Of a stretch of DNA of 64,000 nucleotides, positions 17,338-24,654 are shown piece after piece. Where the stretch lies: the NCBI GenBank assembly GCA_019245115.1, contig JAFARZ010000011.1:20023-84022 (forward strand). The letters are read 5' to 3'. A program made the translations under genes and the position numbers. The number at the start of each line of letters is the position of its first letter. Position 1 is the stretch's first letter. A model generated the notes under the pieces. The model searched no databases. It had not been told where the DNA came from and saw nothing but the letters and a program-made list of their open reading frames with translations. The stretch is from Streptosporangiaceae bacterium. GTDB taxonomy: Bacteria; Actinomycetota; Actinomycetes; Streptosporangiales; Streptosporangiaceae.

Positions 17338-18108
17338 ATGTGGGATGCGGCTGAGTACCAGCGATTCGGAGGCGAACGCGCCAGGCCGTTCTTCGAACTG
17401 CTCGCGCGTGTCGGCGTGACGAATCCTGGGCTGGTGGTCGACATGGGATGCGGTCCGGGCAACCTGACCGCCGCCCTCGCCAAACGCTGGCCGGCGGCCA
17501 CGGTCCTGGGCATCGACAGCTCGCCGGAGATGATTCAGGCCGCGCGGGTGCATGACGCGCCGGGCCTGTCCTTCATGCGGGACGACGTCCGCTACTGGAA
17601 GCCGCAGGCGATGCCGGATCTGATCGTCTCGAACGCGGTGCTCCAGTGGGTGCCCGAACACCGCGAGCTGGTCGCCGACTGGGCGGGCTGGCTCGGGGCC
17701 GGGGGCTGGCTGGCGTTCCAGGTGCCGGGCAACTTCGATCAGCCGTCGCACGTGCTGATGTGCGAGATGGCCTCCTCGCCCCGCTGGCGTCCGCTGTTGC
17801 GGGACGTAGCGTTGAATCGGCAGTCAGCCGACCCAGCGGACTACGCGGCGCTGCTGGCGCTGGCCGGCTGCGAGGTGGACGCGTGGGAGACCACTTACAT
17901 GCACATTCTGAGTGGCGAGGATCCGGTGCTCGAGTGGTACAAGGGCACCGGTCTGCGACCGGTGCTGGCCGCACTGGACGAGGGAGAGGCAGCGGCCTTT
18001 CTCGCCGAGTACGCCGCGAAGCTTCGTGCGGCGTACCCACCTCGGCCGTTCGGCACGGTGTTCCCGTTCCGCCGGGTCTTCGCGGTCGCCCACCGGGTCT
18101 CCCGTTAA
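17338..18108 (+). CDS. tam: Trans-aconitate 2-methyltransferase-like enzyme
   Basis: SAM-dependent methyltransferase of 256 residues. SAM motif I is VVDMGCGPGNLTAALA; the acidic loop is GIDSSPEMI; LIVSNAVLQWVPEH is motif II/III. The start WDAAEYQRFGGERARPF and the C-terminal SGEDPVLEWYKGTGLRPVL match bacterial Tam, which methylates trans-aconitate, a by-product inhibitor of aconitase. ATG 17338 has AGAAGG upstream. The last codons and the stop lie in the first unit of a 26-bp tandem repeat. Control by the divergent MarR protein is inferred from the shared operator. Confidence 0.88.
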   Translation: MWDAAEYQRFGGERARPFFELLARVGVTNPGLVVDMGCGPGNLTAALAKRWPAATVLGIDSSPEMIQAARVHDAPGLSFMRDDVRYWKPQAMPDLIVSNAVLQWVPEHRELVADWAGWLGAGGWLAFQVPGNFDQPSHVLMCEMASSPRWRPLLRDVALNRQSADPADYAALLALAGCEVDAWETTYMHILSGEDPVLEWYKGTGLRPVLAALDEGEAAAFLAEYAAKLRAAYPPRPFGTVFPFRRVFAVAHRVSR

Positions 18109-18170
18109 CGGCCGCCCCCCGGGTCTCCCGTTAACGGCCGCCCACCGGGTCTCCCGTTAACGGCCGCCCC
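18093..18170 (+). repeat. 26-bp tandem repeat (3 copies) over a stop codon
   Basis: Three head-to-tail units beginning CCGGGTCTCCCGTTAACGGC. The stop codon of the methyltransferase gene lies in the first, so the 3' end of the gene has been copied twice downstream. Each unit carries the palindrome CGTTAACG. Confidence 0.95.
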
Positions 18171-18238
18171 CGGCACTACCCGCAGCACCGCCAGCCGCCA
18201 CATCCGCCCGCTGGTCTGGTCTCCACGCCGCCCCTGGA

Positions 18239-18292
18239 CGGATGGATGTGACAACCACCCGGTTATAACCGGGTCGCTGCCACATCCATCCG
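18239..18292. repeat. Nested palindrome / cruciform
   Basis: Outer perfect 12-bp arms CGGATGGATGTG (18239-18250) and CACATCCATCCG (18281-18292) enclose the perfect 16-bp palindrome CCCGGTTATAACCGGG (18258-18273). A (TCCGG)n run follows. It may terminate the methyltransferase transcript or bind a protein. Confidence 0.85.
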
Positions 18293-18370
18293 CTCCGGTC
18301 CGGTCCGGTCCGGTCCGTGGCCCCCGTTCAACCGGCGACTCGCTATAAACATATCTTTCCAATTGATTTA

Positions 18371-18487
18371 ATGGGAAACTTCTGGCAGGATCACGGGCAT
18401 GCGCCCTCTCCTGCCACAGGCTCGATGTCGCTCCAGCGCACCGTAGTGCCGTTGGAGCGAATCAACCGTGAAGAGAGGCAAGAATGA
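18371..18487 (+). CDS. Possible 38-codon leader ORF upstream of cysteine dioxygenase
   Basis: An ATG at 18371 opens a frame that runs through both leader hairpins and stops at TGA 18485-18487, overlapping the dioxygenase ATG by 4 nt (ATGA). That overlap is what translational coupling would look like. Against it: no ribosome binding site, G/C at only about two thirds of third codon positions, and no similarity I recognise. Internal ATG 18425 could give a shorter version of 20 codons. Confidence 0.3.
   Translation: MGNFWQDHGHAPSPATGSMSLQRTVVPLERINREERQE
18384..18459 (+). promoter_or_regulatory. Structured 5' leader of the cysteine dioxygenase operon
   Basis: Two strong hairpins: GGCAGGA (18384-18390) pairs with TCCTGCC (18409-18415), enclosing GGGC/GCCC; and CGCTCCA (18429-18435) pairs with TGGAGCG (18453-18459). 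An AT-rich block with TATAAA/CATATCT (about 18343-18355) is the likely promoter. Possible attenuator or riboswitch; it does not match the SAM-I/SAM-IV cores I know. Confidence 0.45.
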
Positions 18488-18990
18488 GCACGACCACGAT
18501 GCGGTCGGCTTCACATCCGGGGCAGCTGATGGGCGCACGTCAGCTCGCCGACGTGGTGAGAAGGGTCGCGGCCAGGCCGGCCGAGTGGCTCACCCGCGTC
18601 AGGCTGAACCCGGCCGGCCGCTGGTATGACCAGCTGCACATCGATGACAGCCATGAGGTCTGGCTGATCAGCTGGCTGCCAGGCCAGGAAACCGGATTTC
18701 ACGATCACGGCGGCGCCACGGGGGCGTTCACGGTCGTCCTCGGCACGCTGGTGGAGAGCCAGGTGGCCGGCGGCCACGACCAGATGCTGACCCGGCCGGT
18801 CGGCGCGGGCGCCACGCGCTCGTTCGGCCCGCGCTACATTCACAACGTGCGCAATTCCGACGCGGCGTCGGTCGCGGTCAGCGTCCACGCCTACTCTCCG
18901 CCGCTGTCCTCGATGACACGTTATGAGCTCACCCAGTCCGGGTTGGTGACGCTGGGGACCGAGGCCGCCACCGCATGGTCAGCCGCCTGA
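18484..18990 (+). CDS. Cysteine dioxygenase family protein
   Basis: Cupin-fold non-haem iron enzyme of 168 residues, expected to oxidise the cysteine thiol to cysteine sulfinate. Iron ligands are the two histidines in GFHDHGGATGAF and the one in RYIHNVRN; the spacing is that of bacterial type I cysteine dioxygenases. ATG 18484 has GAGAGG upstream. It overlaps the rhodanese gene by 16 nt, so the two are one operon for thiol sulfur oxidation. Substrate preference (cysteine versus 3-mercaptopropionate) cannot be told by eye. Confidence 0.88.
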   Translation: MSTTTMRSASHPGQLMGARQLADVVRRVAARPAEWLTRVRLNPAGRWYDQLHIDDSHEVWLISWLPGQETGFHDHGGATGAFTVVLGTLVESQVAGGHDQMLTRPVGAGATRSFGPRYIHNVRNSDAASVAVSVHAYSPPLSSMTRYELTQSGLVTLGTEAATAWSAA

Positions 18991-19448
18991 CCACCAAGCC
19001 GCCGGGCGCGCGCACCATCGAGGAGATCCTCGCCGGCGCGCGCGCCCGGCTGCGGCGGCTGCCGCCCCGGGACGCCTTCGACGCTGCTGCCGACGGCGCG
19101 GTGCTCGTCGATATCCGGCCCGCCGCGCAGCGGGCGGAGCAGGGCGAGATACCCGGGTCGACGGTCATCGAGCGCAACCATCTGGAGTGGCGGCTCGATC
19201 CGGCCTGCGACGCGCGGCTGCCCTGGGTGTGCGGCTACGACCACCAGATCATCGTGTTCTGCGTGGACGGCTATACCTCCAGCCTGGCCGCGGCGTCGCT
19301 GCATGATCTCGGGCTCGCGCGCGCGACCGACATGATCGGCGGCTTCCGCGCCTGGACGGCCGCCGGCCTGCCGCACGCTCCGGCCAGCGCCCGTACCGTG
19401 GTCCTCGCCCCCGGCACGGCGGCGGCGTCGCCAGTGCCGCGCGCCTGA
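18975..19448 (+). CDS. Rhodanese-like sulfurtransferase
   Basis: Single-domain rhodanese of 157 residues. The domain starts at about residue 35 (VLVDIRPAAQRAEQGEIPGSTVIERNHLEWRL) and the persulfide cysteine lies in IIVFCVDGYTSS; DMIGGFRAWTAAGLP closes the fold. It overlaps the cysteine dioxygenase gene. The pairing suggests it passes on sulfane sulfur produced during cysteine catabolism (inference from context). Confidence 0.9.
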   Translation: MVSRLTTKPPGARTIEEILAGARARLRRLPPRDAFDAAADGAVLVDIRPAAQRAEQGEIPGSTVIERNHLEWRLDPACDARLPWVCGYDHQIIVFCVDGYTSSLAAASLHDLGLARATDMIGGFRAWTAAGLPHAPASARTVVLAPGTAAASPVPRA

Positions 19449-19456
19449 AGCTCAGC

Positions 19457-20083
19457 TCAGGGTTTGCCGTCGCGGGTGTCGAGCTGGGACAGGCCGTTCC
19501 ACGCCAGGTCGATGAGGCTCGTGGCCACCTGCTCCAGCCTGGGTTTGCGGGCGTCCAGCCACCATTGGCCGGTGAACGCGACCATGCCGACCAGCATCTG
19601 CGCATACAGCGGCGCGGCCTTGGCGTCCCGGCCGCGGGAGCTGAGGAAGTCGGCCAGGACGTACTCGACCTGGCCGGCGATGTCACTGAGCAGCGTGCCG
19701 TAGGTTCCGGTCGCCGACCCCGGGTTGGAGTCACGGACCAGGATGCGGAAGCCGTCGGCGTTGTCCTCGATGTACTTCAGCAGGCTGACCGCCGCCGCCT
19801 CGTACTTCTGCCGGGTGTTGTCCCCGTTGAGCAGCAGCGTGGTGGCCATCGTGAGCAGCCGCTCCACCTCGCGGTCCACCACGACGGCGTACAGCCCCTC
19901 CTTGCCGCCGAAGTGCTCGTAGACCACCGGTTTGGATACGCCCGCCTGTGCGGCGACCTCCTCGATGGAAGTTCCTTCGAACCCGCGCTCGGCGAACAGC
20001 CTTCGTCCGATATCCAGCAGCTGCTCTCGCCGTTCCTTGCCGGTCATTCGTTTGCGACCGGGCCTCTGGGTCTGAGAAGTCAC
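19457..20083 (-). CDS. TetR-family regulator linked to a fatty acid desaturase
   Basis: TetR repressor of 208 residues: N-terminal helix-turn-helix RREQLLDIGRRLFAERGFEGTSIEEVAAQAGVSKPVVYEHFGGKEGLY, then a ligand-binding helical domain. The GTG at 20083 lies only 7 nt after the desaturase stop, so the two are co-transcribed; a second start at 20047 is possible. By analogy with DesT/FasR-type regulators it probably senses acyl-CoA and binds the palindromic site at 21305-21326 upstream of the desaturase. Confidence 0.9.
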   Translation of the reverse strand: MTSQTQRPGRKRMTGKERREQLLDIGRRLFAERGFEGTSIEEVAAQAGVSKPVVYEHFGGKEGLYAVVVDREVERLLTMATTLLLNGDNTRQKYEAAAVSLLKYIEDNADGFRILVRDSNPGSATGTYGTLLSDIAGQVEYVLADFLSSRGRDAKAAPLYAQMLVGMVAFTGQWWLDARKPRLEQVATSLIDLAWNGLSQLDTRDGKP

Positions 20084-20090
20084 CGGTTAA

Positions 20091-21254
20091 TCATCGCGAC
20101 TCCGAGGACACCGCGCTACGTACACTGCCGCGTCGCCTCGTCATCGAACCGAGTTTCCTGGTCGCGGTGGCCGGACGCTTGGCGGCGAGCCTGTCCTCGT
20201 CTGGCCAGCGGACGTCATGGGCCCAGCCGAGCTTCTCGAAGGCCCAGATGACCCGGGCGCTGGGGTCGAGCTGGCCCTTGAGCGCACCGTGCCGGGCACA
20301 CGTGGGGTCGGCGTGGTGCAGGTTGTGCCACGATTCGCCGAACGAGGCGATGGCCAGCCAGGCGACGTTACGGGACTTGTCGCGAACCTCGAACTCCTCG
20401 CTGCCGAAGGTGTGACAGATCGAGTTGATCGACCAGGTGACGTGGTGCAGCAGCGCGACGCGGACCAGGCTGGCCCAGAAGAAAGCGGTCAGCGCGCCGT
20501 GCCAGGACATGCCCCACAGGCCGCCGATCAGCGCGGGTGCCAGCAGCGAGACCGCGACCAGTCCGGCGAACCAGTTGTCCACCCGCTTGATCCGCTTGTC
20601 CGCGAGCAGGTCGGGGGAGAACTTCTCCTGCGAGGTCTTGTTGGGGTCGAACAGCCACCCGATGTGCGCGTAGACCAGCCCCTTCGACAGGGCCTTCCAG
20701 TCGTCGCCGTACCGCCACGGCGAGTGCGGGTCACCCTCCCGGTCGCTGTACTTGTGGTGACGGCGGTGGTCGGACACCCACGTGATCACCGGGCCCTCGA
20801 TGGCCAGGCTGCCCGCGATGGCCAGCCACAGCCGCAGTCCGCTCCTGGCCTTGAAGGACTGGTGGGTGAAGTAACGGTGATAACCCACCGTCACGCCGAG
20901 CCCCGAGAACCAGTAAAAGGCCAGCGCGATGAGCACATCGTGCCAGCCCAGCCCCCAGCCCCACATCAACGGGATCGCGGCCAGCAGGGCCGCCAGCGGT
21001 ATCACGACGAACAGGCCGACAAGGAAGCGCTGGAACGTGCTGGTCGGCTCCTCTTCGAGGTCCGGACGGGCGCCGCGCTGCTGTGTTGAACTGGCCTGGG
21101 CCTTCGGCCGCTGTGCTGAATTTGCCTGGGCCTCCGGCCGCGGCGGTCTGCCGGTATCCCCGATGCCTTCGCCCAGCGTCGGCGCGGTCGATGTGATCGT
21201 GCTTTCGGCCGCGAACTCCGCGGCCCGGCGGACGGTGTCGGGGGTTGTGGTCAT
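20091..21254 (-). CDS. Acyl-CoA desaturase (stearoyl-CoA 9-desaturase-like)
   Basis: Membrane di-iron desaturase of 387 residues that introduces a cis double bond in fatty acyl chains. The three histidine boxes are HRYFTH (126-131), HRRHH (163-167) and HNLHH (310-314), separated by hydrophobic helices. The N-terminal ~70 residues are not part of the fold; residues about 38-57 are two copies of a decapeptide (RPEAQANSAQ, RPKAQASSTQ) coded by the 30-bp repeat. First gene of an operon with the TetR regulator. Confidence 0.94.
   Translation of the reverse strand: MTTTPDTVRRAAEFAAESTITSTAPTLGEGIGDTGRPPRPEAQANSAQRPKAQASSTQQRGARPDLEEEPTSTFQRFLVGLFVVIPLAALLAAIPLMWGWGLGWHDVLIALAFYWFSGLGVTVGYHRYFTHQSFKARSGLRLWLAIAGSLAIEGPVITWVSDHRRHHKYSDREGDPHSPWRYGDDWKALSKGLVYAHIGWLFDPNKTSQEKFSPDLLADKRIKRVDNWFAGLVAVSLLAPALIGGLWGMSWHGALTAFFWASLVRVALLHHVTWSINSICHTFGSEEFEVRDKSRNVAWLAIASFGESWHNLHHADPTCARHGALKGQLDPSARVIWAFEKLGWAHDVRWPDEDRLAAKRPATATRKLGSMTRRRGSVRSAVSSESR
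21083..21142 (-). repeat. 30-bp intragenic repeat, two copies in the desaturase
   Basis: Two tandem 30-bp units in the N-terminal extension. They share the GGCCNRAGGCCCAGGC core with the copies in marR and the S9 peptidase. Confidence 0.9.
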
Positions 21255-21304
21255 CGTGCTCCCTAGAGGTCTCTCGCCGGGCAGAGCCCGGTACGCTTAC
21301 GTAA

Positions 21305-21326
21305 CCGTAGCCTACGGAACCGTAGG
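21305..21326. promoter_or_regulatory. TetR-type operator upstream of the desaturase
   Basis: Overlapping inverted repeats CCGTAG-C-CTACGG (21305-21317) and CCTACGG-AA-CCGTAGG (21311-21326), i.e. three half-sites, about 50 bp before the desaturase ATG. Probable site for the co-transcribed TetR protein. Confidence 0.7.
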
Positions 21327-21565
21327 TTGCGCAAGGCCTCCCACATGAATTTCCGCAAATCGCCGCATGAATCCTGGATTCGCACGGGGATGCTCTGTCT
21401 CGGCATCCGAGACGACAGCTTGTGTCATGTCGCTCGTGGTCCGCTGGGCTGTCCCTGGCGCTACCCTTGATCGCCCGCGATATGCACCGGCAATGCGATC
21501 CAGGATCATGACCGGCCGCAGGCCGCCCCGGCCGACATGACTGCCCAAGCCTGGACAAAGGGGTG

Positions 21566-21637
21566 TTCCGGTGCCTGGACTCGAACCAGGACAACAGGGA
21601 CCAAAACCCTGCGGGCTGCCAATTACCCAACACCGGA
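21566..21637 (-). tRNA. tRNA-Gln (anticodon TTG)
   Basis: Cloverleaf on the minus strand: acceptor TCCGGTG (from 21637) pairs with CACCGGA (to 21567), anticodon stem CAGGG/CCCTG with loop TTTTGGT, T arm CCTGG-TTCGAGT-CCAGG. The anticodon is TTG, complement of 21602-21604. CCA is not encoded. A tRNA-Gln close to glmU-prs is seen in other actinomycetes. 21339-21565 holds only an imperfect long-range inverted repeat around CATGAATCCTGGATTCGC (near 21362 and 21495). Confidence 0.95.
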
Positions 21638-21741
21638 GTAAACGGTCAAAGGGCACAAGCAGTACGCCGCTCGTGCCGTCCAATTCCACGATACCGGTCA
21701 CCCCGTGCACGAGGCATCCGCGACGGCCCTCGCCCGGCCGG

Positions 21742-21825
21742 GACGGGCGCTACATCCGGCCCGGCGACGGGCGCTACATCCGGCCCGGCGACGGGCGCTA
21801 TGTCCGGCCCGGCGACGGGCCCCGG
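21742..21825 (+). repeat. 24-bp tandem repeat beside tRNA-Gln
   Basis: Three and a half copies of a 24-bp unit beginning GACGGGCGCTACATCCGGCC. One frame reads GRYIRPGD repeatedly, but it has no proper start. The gene-free stretch 21638-22301 otherwise holds G-rich low-complexity DNA (about 22030-22130, including a 16-bp duplication) and the efflux promoter. Confidence 0.9.
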
Positions 21826-22242
21826 CTGGCCGAAGAGATGGTCGCTTATCGGACCGCTTTGCCAGGTTTGTCCGACCAACTGGCCGGCAAGGCCGCCCAT
21901 GCATCGGCTCCCTAGGTGTCGAGATTGCGCGAAAGGGACGAATCATGAAATGTCGGGCACGCATCGATGTCGCTGGAGCCGGACAAATCCCCGCCCAACG
22001 CTATGGATGGCGCCATCGTCGCGCTGAGGAGCGGGTGTGGGCGGTGCGCGGGCAGGCGGGTGCGGGGGCAGGCGGGTGCGGGGGATGCGAGGGGAGTGGG
22101 TATGGGGCGCGGACGCGGGGGTGGAATCGGGCGGAACTGGGTGCAAGCGGGTACTGTCGGTCAGGAGCCCGGATGGCGTCGCGCTGCTGGCCGTCGCGGG
22201 TGGTGGACGGGAGGAAACCACAGCCGTTCGGGATGATGGTCC

Positions 22243-22272
22243 TATAATTAGTTTGTTGATGCAAAACAAGTT
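22243..22272 (+). promoter_or_regulatory. Promoter and possible operator of the efflux transporter
   Basis: A consensus -10 TATAAT (22243-22248), rare in such GC-rich DNA, is followed by TTGTT-N7-AACAA, an inverted repeat covering the probable start of transcription. The -35 is weak. No regulator gene is adjacent. Confidence 0.5.
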
Positions 22273-22301
22273 ATCTGAACGGGCTTGGGGGATAGCCGGG
22301 C

Positions 22302-24173
22302 ATGACCGTCGGGCCGCACTACAAGTGGATCGCGCTGTCAAACACGACGCTGGGCGTCCTGATGGCGACGATCAACCAGTCGATCGTGCTGATCGCGCTG
22401 CCGGATATCTTCCGCGGCATCGGCCTCAACCCACTGGGCCCCGGGAACACGAGCTACCTGCTGTGGATGTTCATGGGCTTCCTCGTGGTGTCCGCGGTGC
22501 TGGTGGTGTCATTCGGCCGCCTGGGCGACATGTTCGGCCGGGTGCGGATGTACAACCTGGGGTTCGCCATCTTCAGCGTGGCGTCCATCTTCCTGACGGT
22601 GACCTGGATGCACGGCACACAGGGTGCGCTGTGGCTGATCATCTGGCGGGTCGTGCAGGGCATCGGCGGCGCGTTCCTGTTCGCCAACTCCACCGCCATC
22701 CTCACCGACGCGTTCCCGGCCAGCCAGCGGGGCACGGCGCTGGGCCTGAACTCGATCGCGGCCATCGCGGGATCGTTCATCGGACTGCTGCTCGGCGGGC
22801 TTCTCGCCCCGTCCAACTGGCATTACGTGTTCCTGGTCTCGGCACCGATCGGTGCGTTCGGCACCGTGTGGGCCTACTTCATGCTGCGCGACATCGGTAT
22901 CCGCAAGCACGCGCGGATGGACTGGTGGGGCAACATCTTGTTCGGCGCCGGGCTGATCGCGATCCTGGTCGGCATCACCTACGGACTTCAGCCGTACGGT
23001 GGCCACGCGATGGGCTGGACCAGCCCGTTCGTGCTCTCGATGATGTTCGGCGGACTGGCGGCGCTGATCGTGTTCTGCTGGGTGGAGACCAGGGTCGCCG
23101 AGCCGCTGTTCCGGCTGTCGCTGTTCCGGATCCGGGCCTTCTGGGCGGGCAACACCGCCAGCCTGCTGATGGCGCTCGGCCGGGGCGGCATGCAGTTCAT
23201 GCTGATCATCTGGCTGCAGGGCATCTGGCTGCCGCTGCACGGATACAGCTTCAGCCAGACGCCGCTGTGGGCGGGTATCTACCTGGTGCCCGCCACCATC
23301 GGGTTCCTGGTATCCGCCCCGCTGTCCGGGATCGCGTCCGACCGGCTCGGCAACGCCAAGGCCTTCACCGCGGGCGGATCCCTCCTTACCGCGCTGAGCT
23401 TCGTATTCCTGATCCTCCTGCCGGTTGACTTCCCGTATTGGGTGTTCGCGCTGATCGTGGCGCTGAACGGGTTCGGCTCCGGGCTGTTCGTCTCGCCGAA
23501 CCGGGCGGAGATGATGAACGCGGTGCCGGCCAACTCGCGCGGCGCCGCGGGCGGCATGATCGCGACGTTCATGAACACCGCCTTCGTCCTGTCGATCGGG
23601 ATATTCTTCTCGCTGATGGTGGCCGGACTGTCGCGTTCCCTGCCCATAGCGATGTCTTCCGGTCTGACCGCCCAGGGCGTCCCGGCCTCGGCGGCTTCGT
23701 CGCTATCCCACCTCCCGCCGATCGGCGTGCTGTTCGCCGCGTTCCTCGGCTACAACCCGATGAAGCAGCTACTCGGACCGCTGCTCGGGCACCTGACGCC
23801 CGCGCACGCGTCCTACGTGTCCGGCCGGGAGTTCTTCCCGCACCTGATCACCACCCCGTTCCACGACGGGCTGGGCGTCGCGTTCGCGTTCGCCATCGGG
23901 GCCAACGTGCTCGCGGCCGTCGCCTCGCTGCTGACCGGCAAGCCCGGCCGTGGCTCCAACGCCCTCGGCACGGACGAGGGCGCTGGAGCCGAGCTGGCGG
24001 CGGCGCCGGATGGCCGCCGGTCTCCGGCCGGCGGAGGGAGCGAACTGAGCGAACTCGTCCCGCCCGAGGCGTCGGCACGAGAACGCGCGGTTCGCGAAGC
24101 AGCCGCACACGAGGCCGGAGCACGAGAGGTGACGGATCGCCGGCGGGGTGGATCGCAAATTCGTCGAGGGTGA
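22302..24173 (+). CDS. MFS drug-efflux transporter, DHA2/EmrB-QacA type
   Basis: Proton-linked multidrug exporter of 623 residues with about 14 hydrophobic helices. Motif A is GRLGDMFGRVRMYNLG and motif C-like sequence surrounds ALGLNSIAAIAGSFIGLLLGGLLAP; the first helix carries ATINQSIVLIALPDI, the D1 region of the family. The last ~75 residues are a charged, low-complexity cytoplasmic tail rich in Ala, Glu and Arg. ATG 22302 has GGGGGA about 9 nt upstream. It stands alone. Confidence 0.92.
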   Translation: MTVGPHYKWIALSNTTLGVLMATINQSIVLIALPDIFRGIGLNPLGPGNTSYLLWMFMGFLVVSAVLVVSFGRLGDMFGRVRMYNLGFAIFSVASIFLTVTWMHGTQGALWLIIWRVVQGIGGAFLFANSTAILTDAFPASQRGTALGLNSIAAIAGSFIGLLLGGLLAPSNWHYVFLVSAPIGAFGTVWAYFMLRDIGIRKHARMDWWGNILFGAGLIAILVGITYGLQPYGGHAMGWTSPFVLSMMFGGLAALIVFCWVETRVAEPLFRLSLFRIRAFWAGNTASLLMALGRGGMQFMLIIWLQGIWLPLHGYSFSQTPLWAGIYLVPATIGFLVSAPLSGIASDRLGNAKAFTAGGSLLTALSFVFLILLPVDFPYWVFALIVALNGFGSGLFVSPNRAEMMNAVPANSRGAAGGMIATFMNTAFVLSIGIFFSLMVAGLSRSLPIAMSSGLTAQGVPASAASSLSHLPPIGVLFAAFLGYNPMKQLLGPLLGHLTPAHASYVSGREFFPHLITTPFHDGLGVAFAFAIGANVLAAVASLLTGKPGRGSNALGTDEGAGAELAAAPDGRRSPAGGGSELSELVPPEASARERAVREAAAHEAGAREVTDRRRGGSQIRRG

Positions 24174-24185
24174 GCGCTCTAGTAA

Positions 24186-24210
24186 CCCCGTGATTGTCAC
24201 AAGCACGGGG
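24186..24210 (+). terminator. Hairpin downstream of the efflux gene
   Basis: CCCCGTG pairs with CACGGGG, 13 nt after the efflux stop; no T run. It directly precedes the dispersed repeat at 24220. Confidence 0.4.
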
Positions 24211-24219
24211 TCTGATGCC

Positions 24220-24385
24220 CATGAATGTGACATGGGTGTGGCTCCCTCAAAGTGACAGCCAGGTGCTGCTCCCTGGCCAGCGGCACCGATGGCACCATCG
24301 GGCACGCTCTAATAGCGCTACTGACCGGTTTGAGCGGCACCGATGGCACCACCGGCATGTTGCCCACTCTGGAGGAGCCGCACCC
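24220..24385 (+). repeat. ~165-bp dispersed intergenic repeat, copy 1
   Basis: Almost identical to 39641-39804. It contains two internal direct repeats GCGGCACCGATGGCACCATCGG, each able to fold as CCGATGG-CA-CCATCGG (the second is decayed here). No open frame is conserved. The remaining 24386-24654 before glmU holds only a weak -10 (TATCCT, 24495). Confidence 0.93.
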
Positions 24386-24654
24386 CCAGGCGACGGCGTC
24401 GGTGCTGATCTTGGCGGTAGGCTATTGGCCTGGCCGCCACCGAAGCTCGCCGTAACCTGCCGTCAACCTTCCGTCCACGAGGGGAACCGGGCGGTATCCT
24501 GCGGGTGAGAGGTGGGTAAACACCGTCCAGGGGACCGGGGGGAGGGTCCTCCGGTAAGCAATATTGAAAACCTTCCGTCCCCGAGATGCTGAACGCGGGG
24601 CCACTCCGTCAGTACCCCGAAGATATCGGCGCGATACCCGAGGAGACTAGCCGC

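Noticed and set aside
18384-18459. Known SAM or S-box riboswitch upstream of cysteine dioxygenase
   Set aside because: The hairpins do not show the conserved core of SAM-I/SAM-IV classes; reported only as an uncharacterised leader.
21742-21825. Possible CRISPR array
   Set aside because: Units are contiguous 24-bp tandem copies with no spacers and no cas genes in the window.
21571-21915. Plus-strand open frame with GRYIRPGD repeats
   Set aside because: It begins inside the tRNA-Gln (opposite strand), has no start codon with a ribosome site before the repeats, and the repeat itself creates the frame. Treated as a 24-bp tandem repeat.
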